From JABAAE01 sp036336715 (GTDB taxonomy: Bacteria > Planctomycetota > Planctomycetia > Pirellulales > Pirellulaceae), in the NCBI GenBank assembly GCA_036336715.1, contig JAYZFP010000091.1:11031-75030 (forward strand): DNA of 64,000 bases, written 5' to 3'. The notes under the pieces were generated by a model. That model saw only the letters and a program-made list of their open reading frames with translations, was not told the origin of the DNA and searched no databases. Shown piece after piece: positions 26,102 through 35,698 of this stretch. Every line of letters starts with the position of its first letter. Within the stretch, counting starts at the first letter, position 1. Made by a program: the position numbers and the translations under genes.

Positions 26102-27251
26102 TGAAGAAGGACCTGTGAGGGGGAACCCGGATGGTTGGGGCTCTGTTTTTTCAGCTTTTCCGGCGAGCTACCTGCTGTTGTTTGTTGTCTGCCTGACCGG
26201 TAACGGCTGCAACTGGTTGCGTCAGAATTTTTACCGGGGCCAAAGCCCGCCCACTCTTTTTCATCAGCAGGTGTCCCGGGAGCAGATCATCCAGGCCGTG
26301 AATGCCAACAGCCAGGCGATTCGTTCGCTGCAGGCCAGGGTACAGGTCCGGGCGACCGGGGCTCCGGTTCTGTCGGGGGATCTTTCGGTCGAGCAGCCGA
26401 GTCGCCTGCGAATGCAGGTCGGACTTTTGAATATGAGCAATTCCGGGATAGATGTGGGCAGCAATGATGACGAGTTCTGGGTCTGGATCAAAAGTTCCCT
26501 GCCCGGGGGACAGCCTCCCTCGGTTCTCTACGCGCGGCATGATGATTACGAACGGAGTGCTGTCAAGCAGGCTCTGCCAATTGAACCCTCCTGGGTCATT
26601 GATTCGCTCGGCCTGGCCTACTTTGACCCACGTTCCCATCATGAAGGGCCTTTTCCCCATCCGGACGGTTCGCTTGAAATCAGGTCATTTTACCAGTCAG
26701 CCAGCGGGGCGATGGTCAAGGCCACGCGGGTGGATCCGCGAACCAGCGTTGTGGTGGCCCAGGAGCTTTACCGCAATGGAATCCGGATTGCCTCCAGCCG
26801 GGCAGAAAAGCACCAGTATTTTGACGACTTGCGGGCTAGCATTCCACGGCGTGTGGAAATAGAGATCGGGTTGAATACACCGAACCCCGGAAAAGTGACC
26901 TTGGAGCTGTCGAACCTGTTTCCCAACAGTATTGACGCCAGCTACGCGGGGCTCTGGGAAATGCCCCGTCCGCGAAATATCGATATTGTCAATATCGCTG
27001 CGCAGCCGGCGGTCGCCATGCCGGGAACTGCTGCAGGTAAAACCGGACCACCGTCCCTTGCCGCACCGGCAGCCGGAGGCAATCAGAACGTCCAGCCGGG
27101 CTCAGCACAAAGGTCAGCATTACCTGGTGGTCCCCAGCCGGATGCTGTACCCGGAAACCCGATCGGGAACAGGGGGCAACAGGTTGTGCCGGCAACCTTC
27201 CAGGGAGCGGGCCGCCAGCCTGATTTTTTGCCAAGGGGGTTTGGACGCTGA
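26094..27251 (+). CDS. Putative secreted/lipoprotein-like protein, LolA-like region
   Basis: 385 residues. A hydrophobic segment SYLLLFVVCLTGNGCNWL near residue 27 resembles a lipoprotein signal, though the lipobox (GNGC) is weak. The following region (VNANSQAIRSLQARVQV, LSGDLSVEQPSRLRMQ, DEFWVWI) resembles the LolA/outer-membrane-lipoprotein-sorting beta fold seen in many planctomycete proteins. The C-terminal 100 residues are Pro/Gly/Ala/Gln-rich and probably disordered. ggag nine bases before the ATG supports the start, which lies inside the upstream gene (8-bp overlap). epmA begins 42 bp later. The fold call is tentative. Confidence 0.7.
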   Translation: MSDEEGPVRGNPDGWGSVFSAFPASYLLLFVVCLTGNGCNWLRQNFYRGQSPPTLFHQQVSREQIIQAVNANSQAIRSLQARVQVRATGAPVLSGDLSVEQPSRLRMQVGLLNMSNSGIDVGSNDDEFWVWIKSSLPGGQPPSVLYARHDDYERSAVKQALPIEPSWVIDSLGLAYFDPRSHHEGPFPHPDGSLEIRSFYQSASGAMVKATRVDPRTSVVVAQELYRNGIRIASSRAEKHQYFDDLRASIPRRVEIEIGLNTPNPGKVTLELSNLFPNSIDASYAGLWEMPRPRNIDIVNIAAQPAVAMPGTAAGKTGPPSLAAPAAGGNQNVQPGSAQRSALPGGPQPDAVPGNPIGNRGQQVVPATFQGAGRQPDFLPRGFGR

Positions 27252-27293
27252 TCCTCCCGCCCTTTAAAAAAGGAAATTCCAGCCGGGGCTCTC

Positions 27294-28262
27294 ATGTCGC
27301 ATGATAATCCGCGTCACTTGAAACTGAGAATTCGTTCTGACTTGCTCCGGGAAATTCGCGGTTTTTTTCATGAACGGGACTTTCTTGAGGTCCAAACTCC
27401 GGTTCTCTCAAGGGACACGATGGTTGACCAGGCGATCGATCCGATTCCGGTGAGCCTTGAGGGAGTGGAAGAGGTCATGTACCTGCAAACCTCTCCCGAG
27501 TTTTCAATGAAGCGGTTGTTGATTGAGGGCATCCATCCGATCTATGAAATTACGCCTGTTTTTCGGAGTGCGGAAAAAGGAATCCGGCACAATCCCGAGT
27601 TCACAATGCTCGAATGGTACCGAATGGGTGATGGTTACTTCGAAGGAATTCAGCTGCTGCAGGACCTGGTGGAAAGGGTGCTTCCCGGGAGGCCACCTTG
27701 TCGCCGGTTGGCCTACCGTGAGGCATTTGAATCCGAGTTTGGCATCAATCCTCACCTGGCGGGTGAAGCGGAGCTTCGAATGCTGGCCAGAAAAAGGGGC
27801 CTCGATTTTCCGAAATGCAGTGGTGGAGCCGACCCTGTTTTACAATGGCTGGTTGCCGAGTCCCTGGAGCCCCAGCTCGGCCTTGACTCACCGGTGATTC
27901 TTTTTGATTGGCCATCATCGCAGGCTGCGTTGGCAAGGCTCAGGAATGAGACCGATGGGCAGGAGGAATACCAAGTCGCCGAAAGGTATGAGCTGTACAT
28001 CGACGGGCTGGAAATTGCCAACGGTTACCACGAGTTGTGTGATCCTCAGGAGCAGCGAAGACGCCTGGAAGCCAATCATCGTATCCGCCTGGAAAATGGT
28101 CGCCCACCTCTTCCCCTGGAGAGCAGGTTGTTGGATGAAATGGAATCGGTTGGCCTGCCGGCCTGTAGCGGTGTGGCCCTGGGAATCGAGCGTTTGCTGA
28201 TGGTCCTCACTCGCAGCGATTGTTTGGCGGATGGGATGGCTTTTGACCTGGAGCAGGCGTGA
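27294..28262 (+). CDS. epmA: Elongation factor P--(R)-beta-lysine ligase (EpmA/GenX type)
   Basis: 322 residues, about the length of EpmA: a class II lysyl-tRNA synthetase catalytic core without the anticodon-binding domain. Visible motifs are motif 1 (FFHERDFLEVQTPVLS), motif 2 (ITPVFRSAEKGIRHNPEFTMLEWYR) and motif 3 (GVALGIERLLMVL). The lysine-pocket segment YLQTSPEFSMKRLL is also present. In enterobacteria EpmA attaches beta-lysine to EF-P to relieve ribosome stalling on proline runs. The partner genes epmB and efp are not in this window, so the exact amino acid used is unproven. Neighbours are unrelated nucleoside genes downstream. Confidence 0.9.
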   Translation: MSHDNPRHLKLRIRSDLLREIRGFFHERDFLEVQTPVLSRDTMVDQAIDPIPVSLEGVEEVMYLQTSPEFSMKRLLIEGIHPIYEITPVFRSAEKGIRHNPEFTMLEWYRMGDGYFEGIQLLQDLVERVLPGRPPCRRLAYREAFESEFGINPHLAGEAELRMLARKRGLDFPKCSGGADPVLQWLVAESLEPQLGLDSPVILFDWPSSQAALARLRNETDGQEEYQVAERYELYIDGLEIANGYHELCDPQEQRRRLEANHRIRLENGRPPLPLESRLLDEMESVGLPACSGVALGIERLLMVLTRSDCLADGMAFDLEQA

Positions 28263-28383
28263 AACAGCAGTCCGTGTTAGAATTCCCGGGATTCGTGCCG
28301 GATGCCCTGTGCCTGGATACACAAGAGCCGGTTTTCCAGGAACCTGGTCCCCAAAACCTTGATACCCGAAAGCGGTGCAATTC

Positions 28384-29673
28384 ATGAACGTGGTTCAAAT
28401 CATTGCCAGGAAGCGGGACCAGCGGGAATTGACCGAAGCGGAAATTTGCCAACTGGTGGAGGGGTACACATCGGGGGCAATTGCCGATTACCAGATGTCG
28501 GCGTGGGCGATGGCCGTTCTTCTCAATGGCATGACTTTTGACGAAACCGTTGCGCTCACTCGGGCCATGCTGGAATCGGGGGACAGGCTTTCCTGGCCGG
28601 ATTCGCTGCCCGTGGTGGACAAGCATTCCACCGGTGGGATCGGTGACAAAGTCTCCATTCCACTGGCCCCCATGCTTGCCTGCTGTGGCGTGAACGTGCC
28701 GATGATTTCCGGTAGGGGGCTCGGGCCGACCGGCGGAACTCTTGACAAGCTGGAGTCGATTCCCGGGTTTCGCACGGATCTTTCGGTCGCTGAAATTACA
28801 GCCCAGGTCGAAAAGACAGGCTGTGTGATTACGGGAGCGACGCCGGAAATTGCTCCGGCGGACCGCAAGCTTTATGCGCTGAGAGATGTCACCGGAACGG
28901 TTGAATCCATTCCCCTGATTACTGCCAGTATTCTCAGCAAGAAGCTGGCAGCAGGTCTGGATGCGCTGGTTTTGGATGTCAAATTTGGCTCCGGGGCCTT
29001 TATGAAATCCATTGAGCAGGCATCCTGTCTAGCTCGTTCGCTGGTTGCCGTGGGGAAAGAACTGGGGGTCAGGACGTGCGCCCTTTTGACCGATATGAAC
29101 CAGGTTCTCGGCAGTTATGCCGGAAATGCAATCGAAGTGGCTGAGTCGATTGAATTGCTGAAAGGGAACGTCGCAGAAGACCTTGAATCGGTGACTGTTG
29201 AATTGGGGGCGGTCCTGCTGGAGCAGGTGTCACCACAGGGTTTGGAGGCCAACCGGAAGGCTTTGCGTGAATCGGTATCCAGCGGCAGGGCATTGGCCAG
29301 GTTCCAGCAAATGGTCGAGCAGCAGCAGGGGCAGCTTGGCGATTTCCGACACCAGGTGATTGCAGAAATTGTTGCGGACCGACCGGGCTACCTGCTGGAG
29401 ATCGATGGCCGGGCGATTGGTTACGCCAAAATCGAGCTGGGTGCCGGACGAAAAAAAATGGAGGACTGTCTCGACCTCGAGGTCGGAATTCAACAGGTTG
29501 CACGGGTGGGTGAGGAATTGACTGAGGGGCAGGCTGTCTTTCGTATCCTGTCGCCCGGAACCGTTGCTTCGGAGAAAAGGGAACGGGCGATCCGGTTGTT
29601 GCAGGATGCGTTCCGCATCGGTACGGTGGAGCCGCAGCCCCAACCGTTGATCAGGCAGGTGTTGGTGGAATGA
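28384..29673 (+). CDS. Pyrimidine-nucleoside/thymidine phosphorylase
   Basis: 429 residues from ATG 28384 (a GTG three codons upstream is possible). It carries the family signature KHSTGGIGDKVSIPLAPMLACCGVNVPMISGRGLGPTGGTLDKLE, which covers the phosphate site and the glycine-rich hinge. The C-terminal domain ends with the usual lipoyl-like segment (DCLDLEVGIQQVARVGEELTEGQAVFRI). It phosphorolyses thymidine/uridine to base and (deoxy)ribose 1-phosphate. Sequence alone does not decide between DeoA and Pdp specificity. Cytidine deaminase follows 19 bp later, forming a pyrimidine-nucleoside salvage pair. Confidence 0.94.
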   Translation: MNVVQIIARKRDQRELTEAEICQLVEGYTSGAIADYQMSAWAMAVLLNGMTFDETVALTRAMLESGDRLSWPDSLPVVDKHSTGGIGDKVSIPLAPMLACCGVNVPMISGRGLGPTGGTLDKLESIPGFRTDLSVAEITAQVEKTGCVITGATPEIAPADRKLYALRDVTGTVESIPLITASILSKKLAAGLDALVLDVKFGSGAFMKSIEQASCLARSLVAVGKELGVRTCALLTDMNQVLGSYAGNAIEVAESIELLKGNVAEDLESVTVELGAVLLEQVSPQGLEANRKALRESVSSGRALARFQQMVEQQQGQLGDFRHQVIAEIVADRPGYLLEIDGRAIGYAKIELGAGRKKMEDCLDLEVGIQQVARVGEELTEGQAVFRILSPGTVASEKRERAIRLLQDAFRIGTVEPQPQPLIRQVLVE

Positions 29674-29692
29674 TTTTTTGGTTTGAAATGAT

Positions 29693-30106
29693 ATGAAGCC
29701 CGATTTTGAACTTGATGAAGAAGACCGCACCCAGTTGATCGAGTTGGCGCTGGAGGCGAGGTCCCATGCCTACGCCCCGTATTCCCGTTTCCTGGTGGGT
29801 GCGTCGGTTCTGACGCAACAGGGTTCGCTGTTTCACGGATGCAACGTGGAAAACGCTTCTCTGGGGCTGACCATCTGTGCGGAAAGGGTGGCCATGGGCT
29901 CTGCGATTTCTGCCGGTTTTCAGCGGTTTCGAGCCATCTGTGTTGTTTCCGAAGGCGGGGTTGCCCCTTGCGGTGCCTGTCGCCAGTTCATTCGCGAATT
30001 TGGCGGGGACACGGTGATCCTGCTGGTGGACGCTGACGAACGGAGTCTGAAAAAGGAAACCACGATTGGCCAGTTGTTACCGGACTCATTTTCGCTGAAA
30101 TCCTGA
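29693..30106 (+). CDS. cdd: Cytidine deaminase
   Basis: 137 residues, the length of a tetrameric CDA. The motifs are complete: substrate-binding NVENAS (52-56 region), catalytic CAERVA (Cys62, Glu64) and zinc-binding PCGACRQ (Cys93, Cys96). It deaminates cytidine and deoxycytidine to uridine and deoxyuridine, which feed the phosphorylase encoded just upstream. Its position 19 bp after that gene implies an operon. Confidence 0.96.
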   Translation: MKPDFELDEEDRTQLIELALEARSHAYAPYSRFLVGASVLTQQGSLFHGCNVENASLGLTICAERVAMGSAISAGFQRFRAICVVSEGGVAPCGACRQFIREFGGDTVILLVDADERSLKKETTIGQLLPDSFSLKS

Positions 30107-30275
30107 GACTGGCATCTGCCACCTTTCCCCGGCTTGGCGAATCGCTTATTTTCAAGCGGAATCCTGTCCGGTTGCAGGCCAGTTGGCCAATGGGTGGGCC
30201 AATGGATGGGCGACTGGATGCCTTTTTTTCGATCCGGATGACCGGTGGATGCAAACCGCTGGTTGCATGAAATGA

Positions 30276-30920
30276 ATGGAACCTGACATGGACAAGCTGC
30301 AACAGATGAGACGGATTCAGGAGCAGAAGATCGTTGCGATTCTGCGGTCCGAAAAAAGCGACCAGTTGGTCAGGGTAGCCGAGGCGCTGGCCGAAGGTGG
30401 AGTCACCATCCTCGAGATTACCTTCACGGTTCCCGGGGCTCTGCGGATCATCGAGAAAGTGGCCGACCAGTTGGGGGACCAGGTTCTTCTGGGCGCAGGG
30501 ACGGTTCTCGACGCACAAACTGCCCGCTCTGCAATGCTCGCAGGAGCCGATTTTTTTGTCTCACCTGGTACTTCCATTGAAGTGATTCAAACCTGCCGGC
30601 GGTATGACAAGTGTGTCTTTCCCGGAGCGTTTACACCTACTGAGGTGCTGACAGCTTGGGAGGCAGGATGTGACGCGGTCAAGCTGTTTCCCTGTGATGT
30701 GCTGGGAGCAAAGCATGTCAAAGCCCTTAAGGGGCCACTGCCGCAGATCCCCCTGATCCCGACCGGGGGGGTGAACCGGGAAACCGCACGTGATTTTCTG
30801 GCCGCCGGCGCGTTGGCCGTGGGCGTGGGGAGTTCCCTGGCGCCCCGGGCAGCTATCGAATCGGGGGATTACGATACGATCGTCAACTCCGCAAAGGCAT
30901 TTGTCTCGGCCGTGGCCTGA
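30276..30920 (+). CDS. eda: KDPG/KHG aldolase
   Basis: 214 residues. The class I TIM barrel shows the Schiff-base lysine in DAVKLFPCDVLG (Lys136), the catalytic Glu in ILEITFTVPGAL (Glu47) and the substrate Arg in AILRS. GAGTVLD and PTGGVN are the phosphate-binding segments. It cleaves 2-keto-3-deoxy-6-phosphogluconate (and 4-hydroxy-2-oxoglutarate) to pyruvate and an aldehyde, in the Entner-Doudoroff route or in sugar-acid catabolism. An alternative ATG four codons in (30288) is as good. It is 169 bp from cdd, so co-transcription is uncertain. It is convergent with the next gene. Confidence 0.94.
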   Translation: MEPDMDKLQQMRRIQEQKIVAILRSEKSDQLVRVAEALAEGGVTILEITFTVPGALRIIEKVADQLGDQVLLGAGTVLDAQTARSAMLAGADFFVSPGTSIEVIQTCRRYDKCVFPGAFTPTEVLTAWEAGCDAVKLFPCDVLGAKHVKALKGPLPQIPLIPTGGVNRETARDFLAAGALAVGVGSSLAPRAAIESGDYDTIVNSAKAFVSAVA

Positions 30921-30938
30921 ACCAGGTCTGACCGAGGG

Positions 30939-33230
30939 CTACCGGAAAGGTGGCGATGGCAGGGATGGCAATGCCGGAACCAGGATGGGAGCTGAGGTTG
31001 CCGGACCGAGGCGGATGGCACAGAAGGTGTCCTGGGGCGATGGTAATTTTTTCAACCCGGTTGGCTGGAACAGGTTCAGGCGGCTGGAAGTGCAGAGGCC
31101 CTTTTCCATCATCTCGTCCCAGCCTACTTCGAAGCGGGTGACTTTGCCGGCCGCGAAGGTTTTTTGGTAAACCATCGAATCTTCATCCGGCAGGAAACGA
31201 ACACCATAGGACTGGTTGGGTAGCTGGGATTGAATGACAATTTGGAATTCGCCAAAACGGGGGCGATAGTCGATTTTACCCTTGTTGTTGACTTCGATTT
31301 TCCAGGTTCCCTTTTTTCTATCGAACTGTTGGGAGACCAACAGTTCCGGTTTTTCTTTTTCCTCAGTCAGCCATTTGGGAGCATCGGACAGGATGACGGT
31401 TTGGGGCGTCATCCGCGGAACCTGGACCGTGAAGACCGTCGCCTGGTTCTGGTCGAGACCGGTCGCAAATCGATAGCTTCCCGCGGGACGCAGGGTCTGG
31501 AACGTTCCCCCGGAATCGGATTTTGCAAGCACGCCGTCAAACCCGGCACGATAGCCTACATTCAGTGGCCAGATGGTTTGCGGCGGGGGCGTCGCGGTTC
31601 CGGAGGTGAGGAACCTGACATCCAGTGCCATGCCGCTGTTGCGTCGCCAGGTTGCCACGGGCAGGAGCCGGATCGCCTTGGTATCGAGCACCTCTCCCGT
31701 TTTCACTTCGATGATTTTTGAACCGATGCGGTCCGGTTTGTAGCTCGATTGATTTGGTTTGGGGGGCTGGGGAACGGACATCACCACCAACCGGTACTTG
31801 CCGGGGGCAATCAGGCTGGAACTGAATTTCACGCGGTTGCCTGTAGCTGCCATGGCATCGGACCAGAGGGTCTGGTTGCCGTAAACCGTTGTGGTGTTGA
31901 TGGGGGCATCGAGGGAAAAAATGCTGGCGACCAGGTACTGTGAATTTCCAGGAACCTCGTCGACCTGCAGGTGCACTTTTTGGCCCGACTTGCGCACCAT
32001 CCGGTACTCGGTGTTTTTTCCCGCTTCCACGACCAGTTGCAGATTCATCCGACCGATGCTGTAGGAGCGATTGCCCACACGGACATATTTGTAACGGTTG
32101 AGCCGAAACGGGTTGGGTTCGATCTGGTTCAACTGGTATTTTTTTCCGTTGGACAGGGGAAGGTTGAAACTCTCTGTCATCATGAAAATCTGCTTGCCGG
32201 TGCGGCCGCCGATTGCCAGCGGGCGGGAAGAGACTACCGATGCATTGGTGGTTCCCGACTCCCCCTCAATGTCCTGTTCAATCAGCAGTTTTCCAGTTTT
32301 TCGCAATTGAACCTTCCAGTCCCGGAAGGATTCAGGCAGGTCAAATACCTGAGCGGAGCCGACAGGGGGGCAGACAACAATCCGCCTGTCCCGATTGCCG
32401 GGGCTGACAAAAAAACTTCCCTTATCATCTGTTTTGACGGGCTGGATCTTTGAGGAAAAGCCACCGAACGGATCGTAATGGCTCACGTTTTTGGTGTTGA
32501 ACCACTTGCCGTTGTAACCCGAGTAATAGATGGAAAACTGTGCATCCTTGCAGAGGTAGATTTCGGCATTCTTGAGAGGTTGCCCATCCTGCCCGACGAG
32601 CACTCCTTTGACGGTAGGCTTTTCAAAAACGCTTTGGGTGATTTCCATCGCGATCTTGGCTGTCCGAAGGAACTGCTGCTCCTTGCCCGCGGTGCCGATC
32701 CCCAGTTCAACCTGGATCTGCTTTTTGCCCGGGAGCGGAGGCATTCGACTTTCCACCGGCTTCAGCTCGTCATTTGCCAGTTTCCATTGACGGGCATCAA
32801 GCCTGATGATGAAAAAACAGTCCCGGGTTTCGCCCGGTTCGAGGGTGATCAACATCCGGGTTCCTGCTGCATTCCAGAAATAATCGTCCTGGTCGACTTT
32901 GAGTTTCAGATTTTCTCCGTCCACTGAAAGTTCCCGTTTCCGGGGCGAACGGTTTTGCAGTTGCAGCAGGAAGGTCGGGGATTCGCCGATGCCCCAGCGA
33001 CTCTTGAGTCCCTCTCCTACCCTCAAGGAAAGCCCGTCAACCTCGGGGCCCCAGTCAGTCTTGATCTCCGGATTGGGGGTAGGGCCTTTTTGCCCTGTAT
33101 CGGCTGCCTTTCCGAGGATGATCGGTTGTGCGTCGATGTTGCGGGCAATCAGGAACGAGATCCAGGGCAGCAGGACCAGGACCAGGACCTGCCGTTTCTG
33201 TTTTTCATTCTTTTGATTCGCCGATTGCAT
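30939..33230 (-). CDS. Large secreted protein with a carboxypeptidase-regulatory-like segment
   Basis: 763 residues from ATG 33230 (the frame opens at a GTG seven codons upstream). The N-terminus is a signal peptide (RQVLVLVLLPWISFLIA ... IDAQ). Residues about 100-180 form a beta-rich domain (LEPGETRDCFFIIRLDARQW). They are followed by a CarboxypepD-regulatory-like strand pair, VKGVLVGQDGQPLKNAEIYL, with a second such element later (GKLLIEQDIEGESGT). The rest is beta-strand-rich without a motif I can name. Likely an envelope or extracellular multi-domain protein. It is convergent with eda (18 bp) and divergent from the prolyl oligopeptidase gene across 289 bp. Confidence 0.72.
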   Translation of the reverse strand: MQSANQKNEKQKRQVLVLVLLPWISFLIARNIDAQPIILGKAADTGQKGPTPNPEIKTDWGPEVDGLSLRVGEGLKSRWGIGESPTFLLQLQNRSPRKRELSVDGENLKLKVDQDDYFWNAAGTRMLITLEPGETRDCFFIIRLDARQWKLANDELKPVESRMPPLPGKKQIQVELGIGTAGKEQQFLRTAKIAMEITQSVFEKPTVKGVLVGQDGQPLKNAEIYLCKDAQFSIYYSGYNGKWFNTKNVSHYDPFGGFSSKIQPVKTDDKGSFFVSPGNRDRRIVVCPPVGSAQVFDLPESFRDWKVQLRKTGKLLIEQDIEGESGTTNASVVSSRPLAIGGRTGKQIFMMTESFNLPLSNGKKYQLNQIEPNPFRLNRYKYVRVGNRSYSIGRMNLQLVVEAGKNTEYRMVRKSGQKVHLQVDEVPGNSQYLVASIFSLDAPINTTTVYGNQTLWSDAMAATGNRVKFSSSLIAPGKYRLVVMSVPQPPKPNQSSYKPDRIGSKIIEVKTGEVLDTKAIRLLPVATWRRNSGMALDVRFLTSGTATPPPQTIWPLNVGYRAGFDGVLAKSDSGGTFQTLRPAGSYRFATGLDQNQATVFTVQVPRMTPQTVILSDAPKWLTEEKEKPELLVSQQFDRKKGTWKIEVNNKGKIDYRPRFGEFQIVIQSQLPNQSYGVRFLPDEDSMVYQKTFAAGKVTRFEVGWDEMMEKGLCTSSRLNLFQPTGLKKLPSPQDTFCAIRLGPATSAPILVPALPSLPSPPFR

Positions 33231-33519
33231 TTCAGTTACCCGCAATTGCACTGTTCTCGCTGGAGGTCAGCAGGGGAGTGGAACAATGGTCCATCCCACC
33301 CCATTATCTCGACCTGACACTGGAATTATGACACCAAAATCACGATTTGTCCGGCCTGGTAATGAAAGGTTCATCCATTTTTGGCTGCTGAGCCTCGCGA
33401 ATCTTCCATGAAAGTGGGGGGATCATCGGGGGCAAGTCGGATGGGAAATCCTGCTGCCCGGGAGTGGACATTATCTGGTAAGATGGGCGTTTACCGTATG
33501 AAAAATCCGGAATGAAAAG

Positions 33520-35685
33520 ATGAAAATTCAGAATGCCCTTTGGATTGTCCTGCTCTTTTTCACAGGCCCGTTAATGGATCAACATGAAGCCAATGCCCAG
33601 CCGGGCAAATCCTGGAAGTACCCGGAAACTCGAAAAGTCGAACAGGTCGACGAGTATTTTGAGCTGCAGGTCAAGGATCCTTACCGATGGCTTGAAAATG
33701 ATGTCCGTGTCGACAAGGACGTTGAAACCTGGGTAAGCAGGCAGAACCGGTTGACCTTTGGTTACCTGAAGCAACTTCCTTACCGGGAGGAGATTGAAAA
33801 GCGGATCACCAGGCTCTGGAATTATGAAAAGTACGGTCTGCCCCGGAAAGCCGGCGAGCATTACTACTATGCCAAAAACGATGGCTTGCAGAATCAGTCC
33901 GTGATTTACCAGGTCGATTCACTGGATGGCGATCCCCGCGTGCTGGTCGACCCCAATCAGTGGTCCAAGGATGGTACCGTGGCGCTGGCTGGAATGACAT
34001 TCAGTGAGGACGGCAGGTACATGGCCTATGGGATACAGGACGGAGGTTCCGACTGGCGGACGTGGCGTGTGATGGATGTCGAAAAGCGGGAAATGCTGGA
34101 TGACGAATTGAACTGGATCAAGTTCAGCGGTGTCTCGTGGGCGGCCGACAGTCAGGGATTCTATTACGGAAGATACGACGAGCCGCAAAAGGGACAGAAA
34201 TTCCAGAGCCTGAACAAAAACATGAAGGTCTACTATCACCGTGTCGGCACCTCCCAGGCCGAAGACCGACTGGTTCTTGCAACACCCGATCATCCCGACT
34301 GGGGTTTTCAGGCTTCCGCTACCGAAGATGGCGGTTACCTTGTGGTGACCGTGTGGAAGGGGACCGCGGACAAGTACCGAATCAAGTACCTGGACCTGTC
34401 CGACGGAAAAAACTCAATGGTCGATCTGATTGATCATTTCGACAACGAATTTTCCTTTATCGGTAACCGGGACAACCTGTTCTACTTCAAGTCGGACTGG
34501 AAGGCACCGCGGAAGTGCATTCTGGCAATCAACGTCCTCAAGCCCCAGCCGGAGAACTGGAAAGTGATCGTTCCCGAGGCGGAGGAAACACTCGATAGCG
34601 CGGGGATCGTGGGCGGAATGCTCGTTGCCGATTACCTGAAGGATGCAAAAACCCAGGTCAAGATTTTTGACCTTGATGGAAAGTTTGTCCGCGAGGTCCG
34701 TTTCCCGGGCATTGGAACCGCGTCCGGTTTTGGTGGAAAGCAGGACCAGACGGAGACCTTCTATTCCTTTTCCAGTTTTGCGACGCCACCGACCATTTTC
34801 CGTTATGACATGAAAAGTGGTGAAAGCGAGGTGGTGCGATCGGCCAAAGTTGATTTTGACCCGCAGGATTACGTGGTCAAGCAGGTCTTTTACGAGAGCC
34901 GTGATGGAACAAAAGTTCCAATGTTCATCGCGCACAAACGGGGAATCGAACTGAACGGCAAAAACCCGACACTGCTTTACGGTTATGGTGGATTCAGTAT
35001 TTCACTCACACCCGGGTTTTCAATCAGCCGGCTGCAGTGGATGGAGATGGGGGGCGTGTTTGCGATGCCCAACCTTCGAGGAGGCGGGGAATATGGCGAG
35101 CCGTGGCACCTCGCCGGAACCAAGCTGAAAAAACAGAATGTATTTGATGACTTCATTGCAGCCGCAGAATACCTGGTACGGGAAAAATACACCTCTCCCA
35201 AAAAACTGGCAATTCAGGGGGGAAGCAACGGCGGTTTGCTGGTAGGAGCCTGCATGACCCAGCGCCCCGATCTGTACGCGGCCTGTCTGCCAGCCGTGGG
35301 GGTCATGGACATGCTCCGGTTTCACAAGTTTACGGCGGGGCGATTCTGGGTAGATGACTACGGTTGCAGCGAAACCAGCCTGGAAGAATTCAAGGCCCTG
35401 GTCAATTATTCGCCATATCACAACCTCAAAGCCGGAACCAGCTACCCGGCTACGTTGGTGACCACTGCAGATACGGACGACCGGGTGGTTCCCGGGCACA
35501 GCTTCAAATTTGCGGCCCGCCTGCAGGAGGCCCAGGCTGGAAACCAGCCGACCCTGATCCGAATCGAAACAAGGGCAGGACATGGTGCCGGTAAACCGAC
35601 GTCCAAGATTATTGAAGAGATTGCAGACCAGTGGGCCTTCCTGATCCGGCACCTGGATGCCAAACCTGCGATCAAGGTAAATTGA
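33520..35685 (+). CDS. Secreted prolyl oligopeptidase (S9A)
   Basis: 721 residues with a signal peptide (MKIQNALWIVLLFFTGPL ... ANAQPG). The N-terminal beta-propeller (blades such as FSEDGRYMAYGIQDGGSDW) precedes an alpha/beta-hydrolase domain. The catalytic triad is Ser569 in GGSNGGLLVGA, Asp653 in TADTDDRVVPGHS and His688 in RAGHGAGK. It should cleave short proline-containing peptides in the periplasm. The DUF2752 gene begins 13 bp later, so the two are probably co-transcribed. Confidence 0.95.
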   Translation: MKIQNALWIVLLFFTGPLMDQHEANAQPGKSWKYPETRKVEQVDEYFELQVKDPYRWLENDVRVDKDVETWVSRQNRLTFGYLKQLPYREEIEKRITRLWNYEKYGLPRKAGEHYYYAKNDGLQNQSVIYQVDSLDGDPRVLVDPNQWSKDGTVALAGMTFSEDGRYMAYGIQDGGSDWRTWRVMDVEKREMLDDELNWIKFSGVSWAADSQGFYYGRYDEPQKGQKFQSLNKNMKVYYHRVGTSQAEDRLVLATPDHPDWGFQASATEDGGYLVVTVWKGTADKYRIKYLDLSDGKNSMVDLIDHFDNEFSFIGNRDNLFYFKSDWKAPRKCILAINVLKPQPENWKVIVPEAEETLDSAGIVGGMLVADYLKDAKTQVKIFDLDGKFVREVRFPGIGTASGFGGKQDQTETFYSFSSFATPPTIFRYDMKSGESEVVRSAKVDFDPQDYVVKQVFYESRDGTKVPMFIAHKRGIELNGKNPTLLYGYGGFSISLTPGFSISRLQWMEMGGVFAMPNLRGGGEYGEPWHLAGTKLKKQNVFDDFIAAAEYLVREKYTSPKKLAIQGGSNGGLLVGACMTQRPDLYAACLPAVGVMDMLRFHKFTAGRFWVDDYGCSETSLEEFKALVNYSPYHNLKAGTSYPATLVTTADTDDRVVPGHSFKFAARLQEAQAGNQPTLIRIETRAGHGAGKPTSKIIEEIADQWAFLIRHLDAKPAIKVN

Positions 35686-35698
35686 CGCGGCAGAAAAC

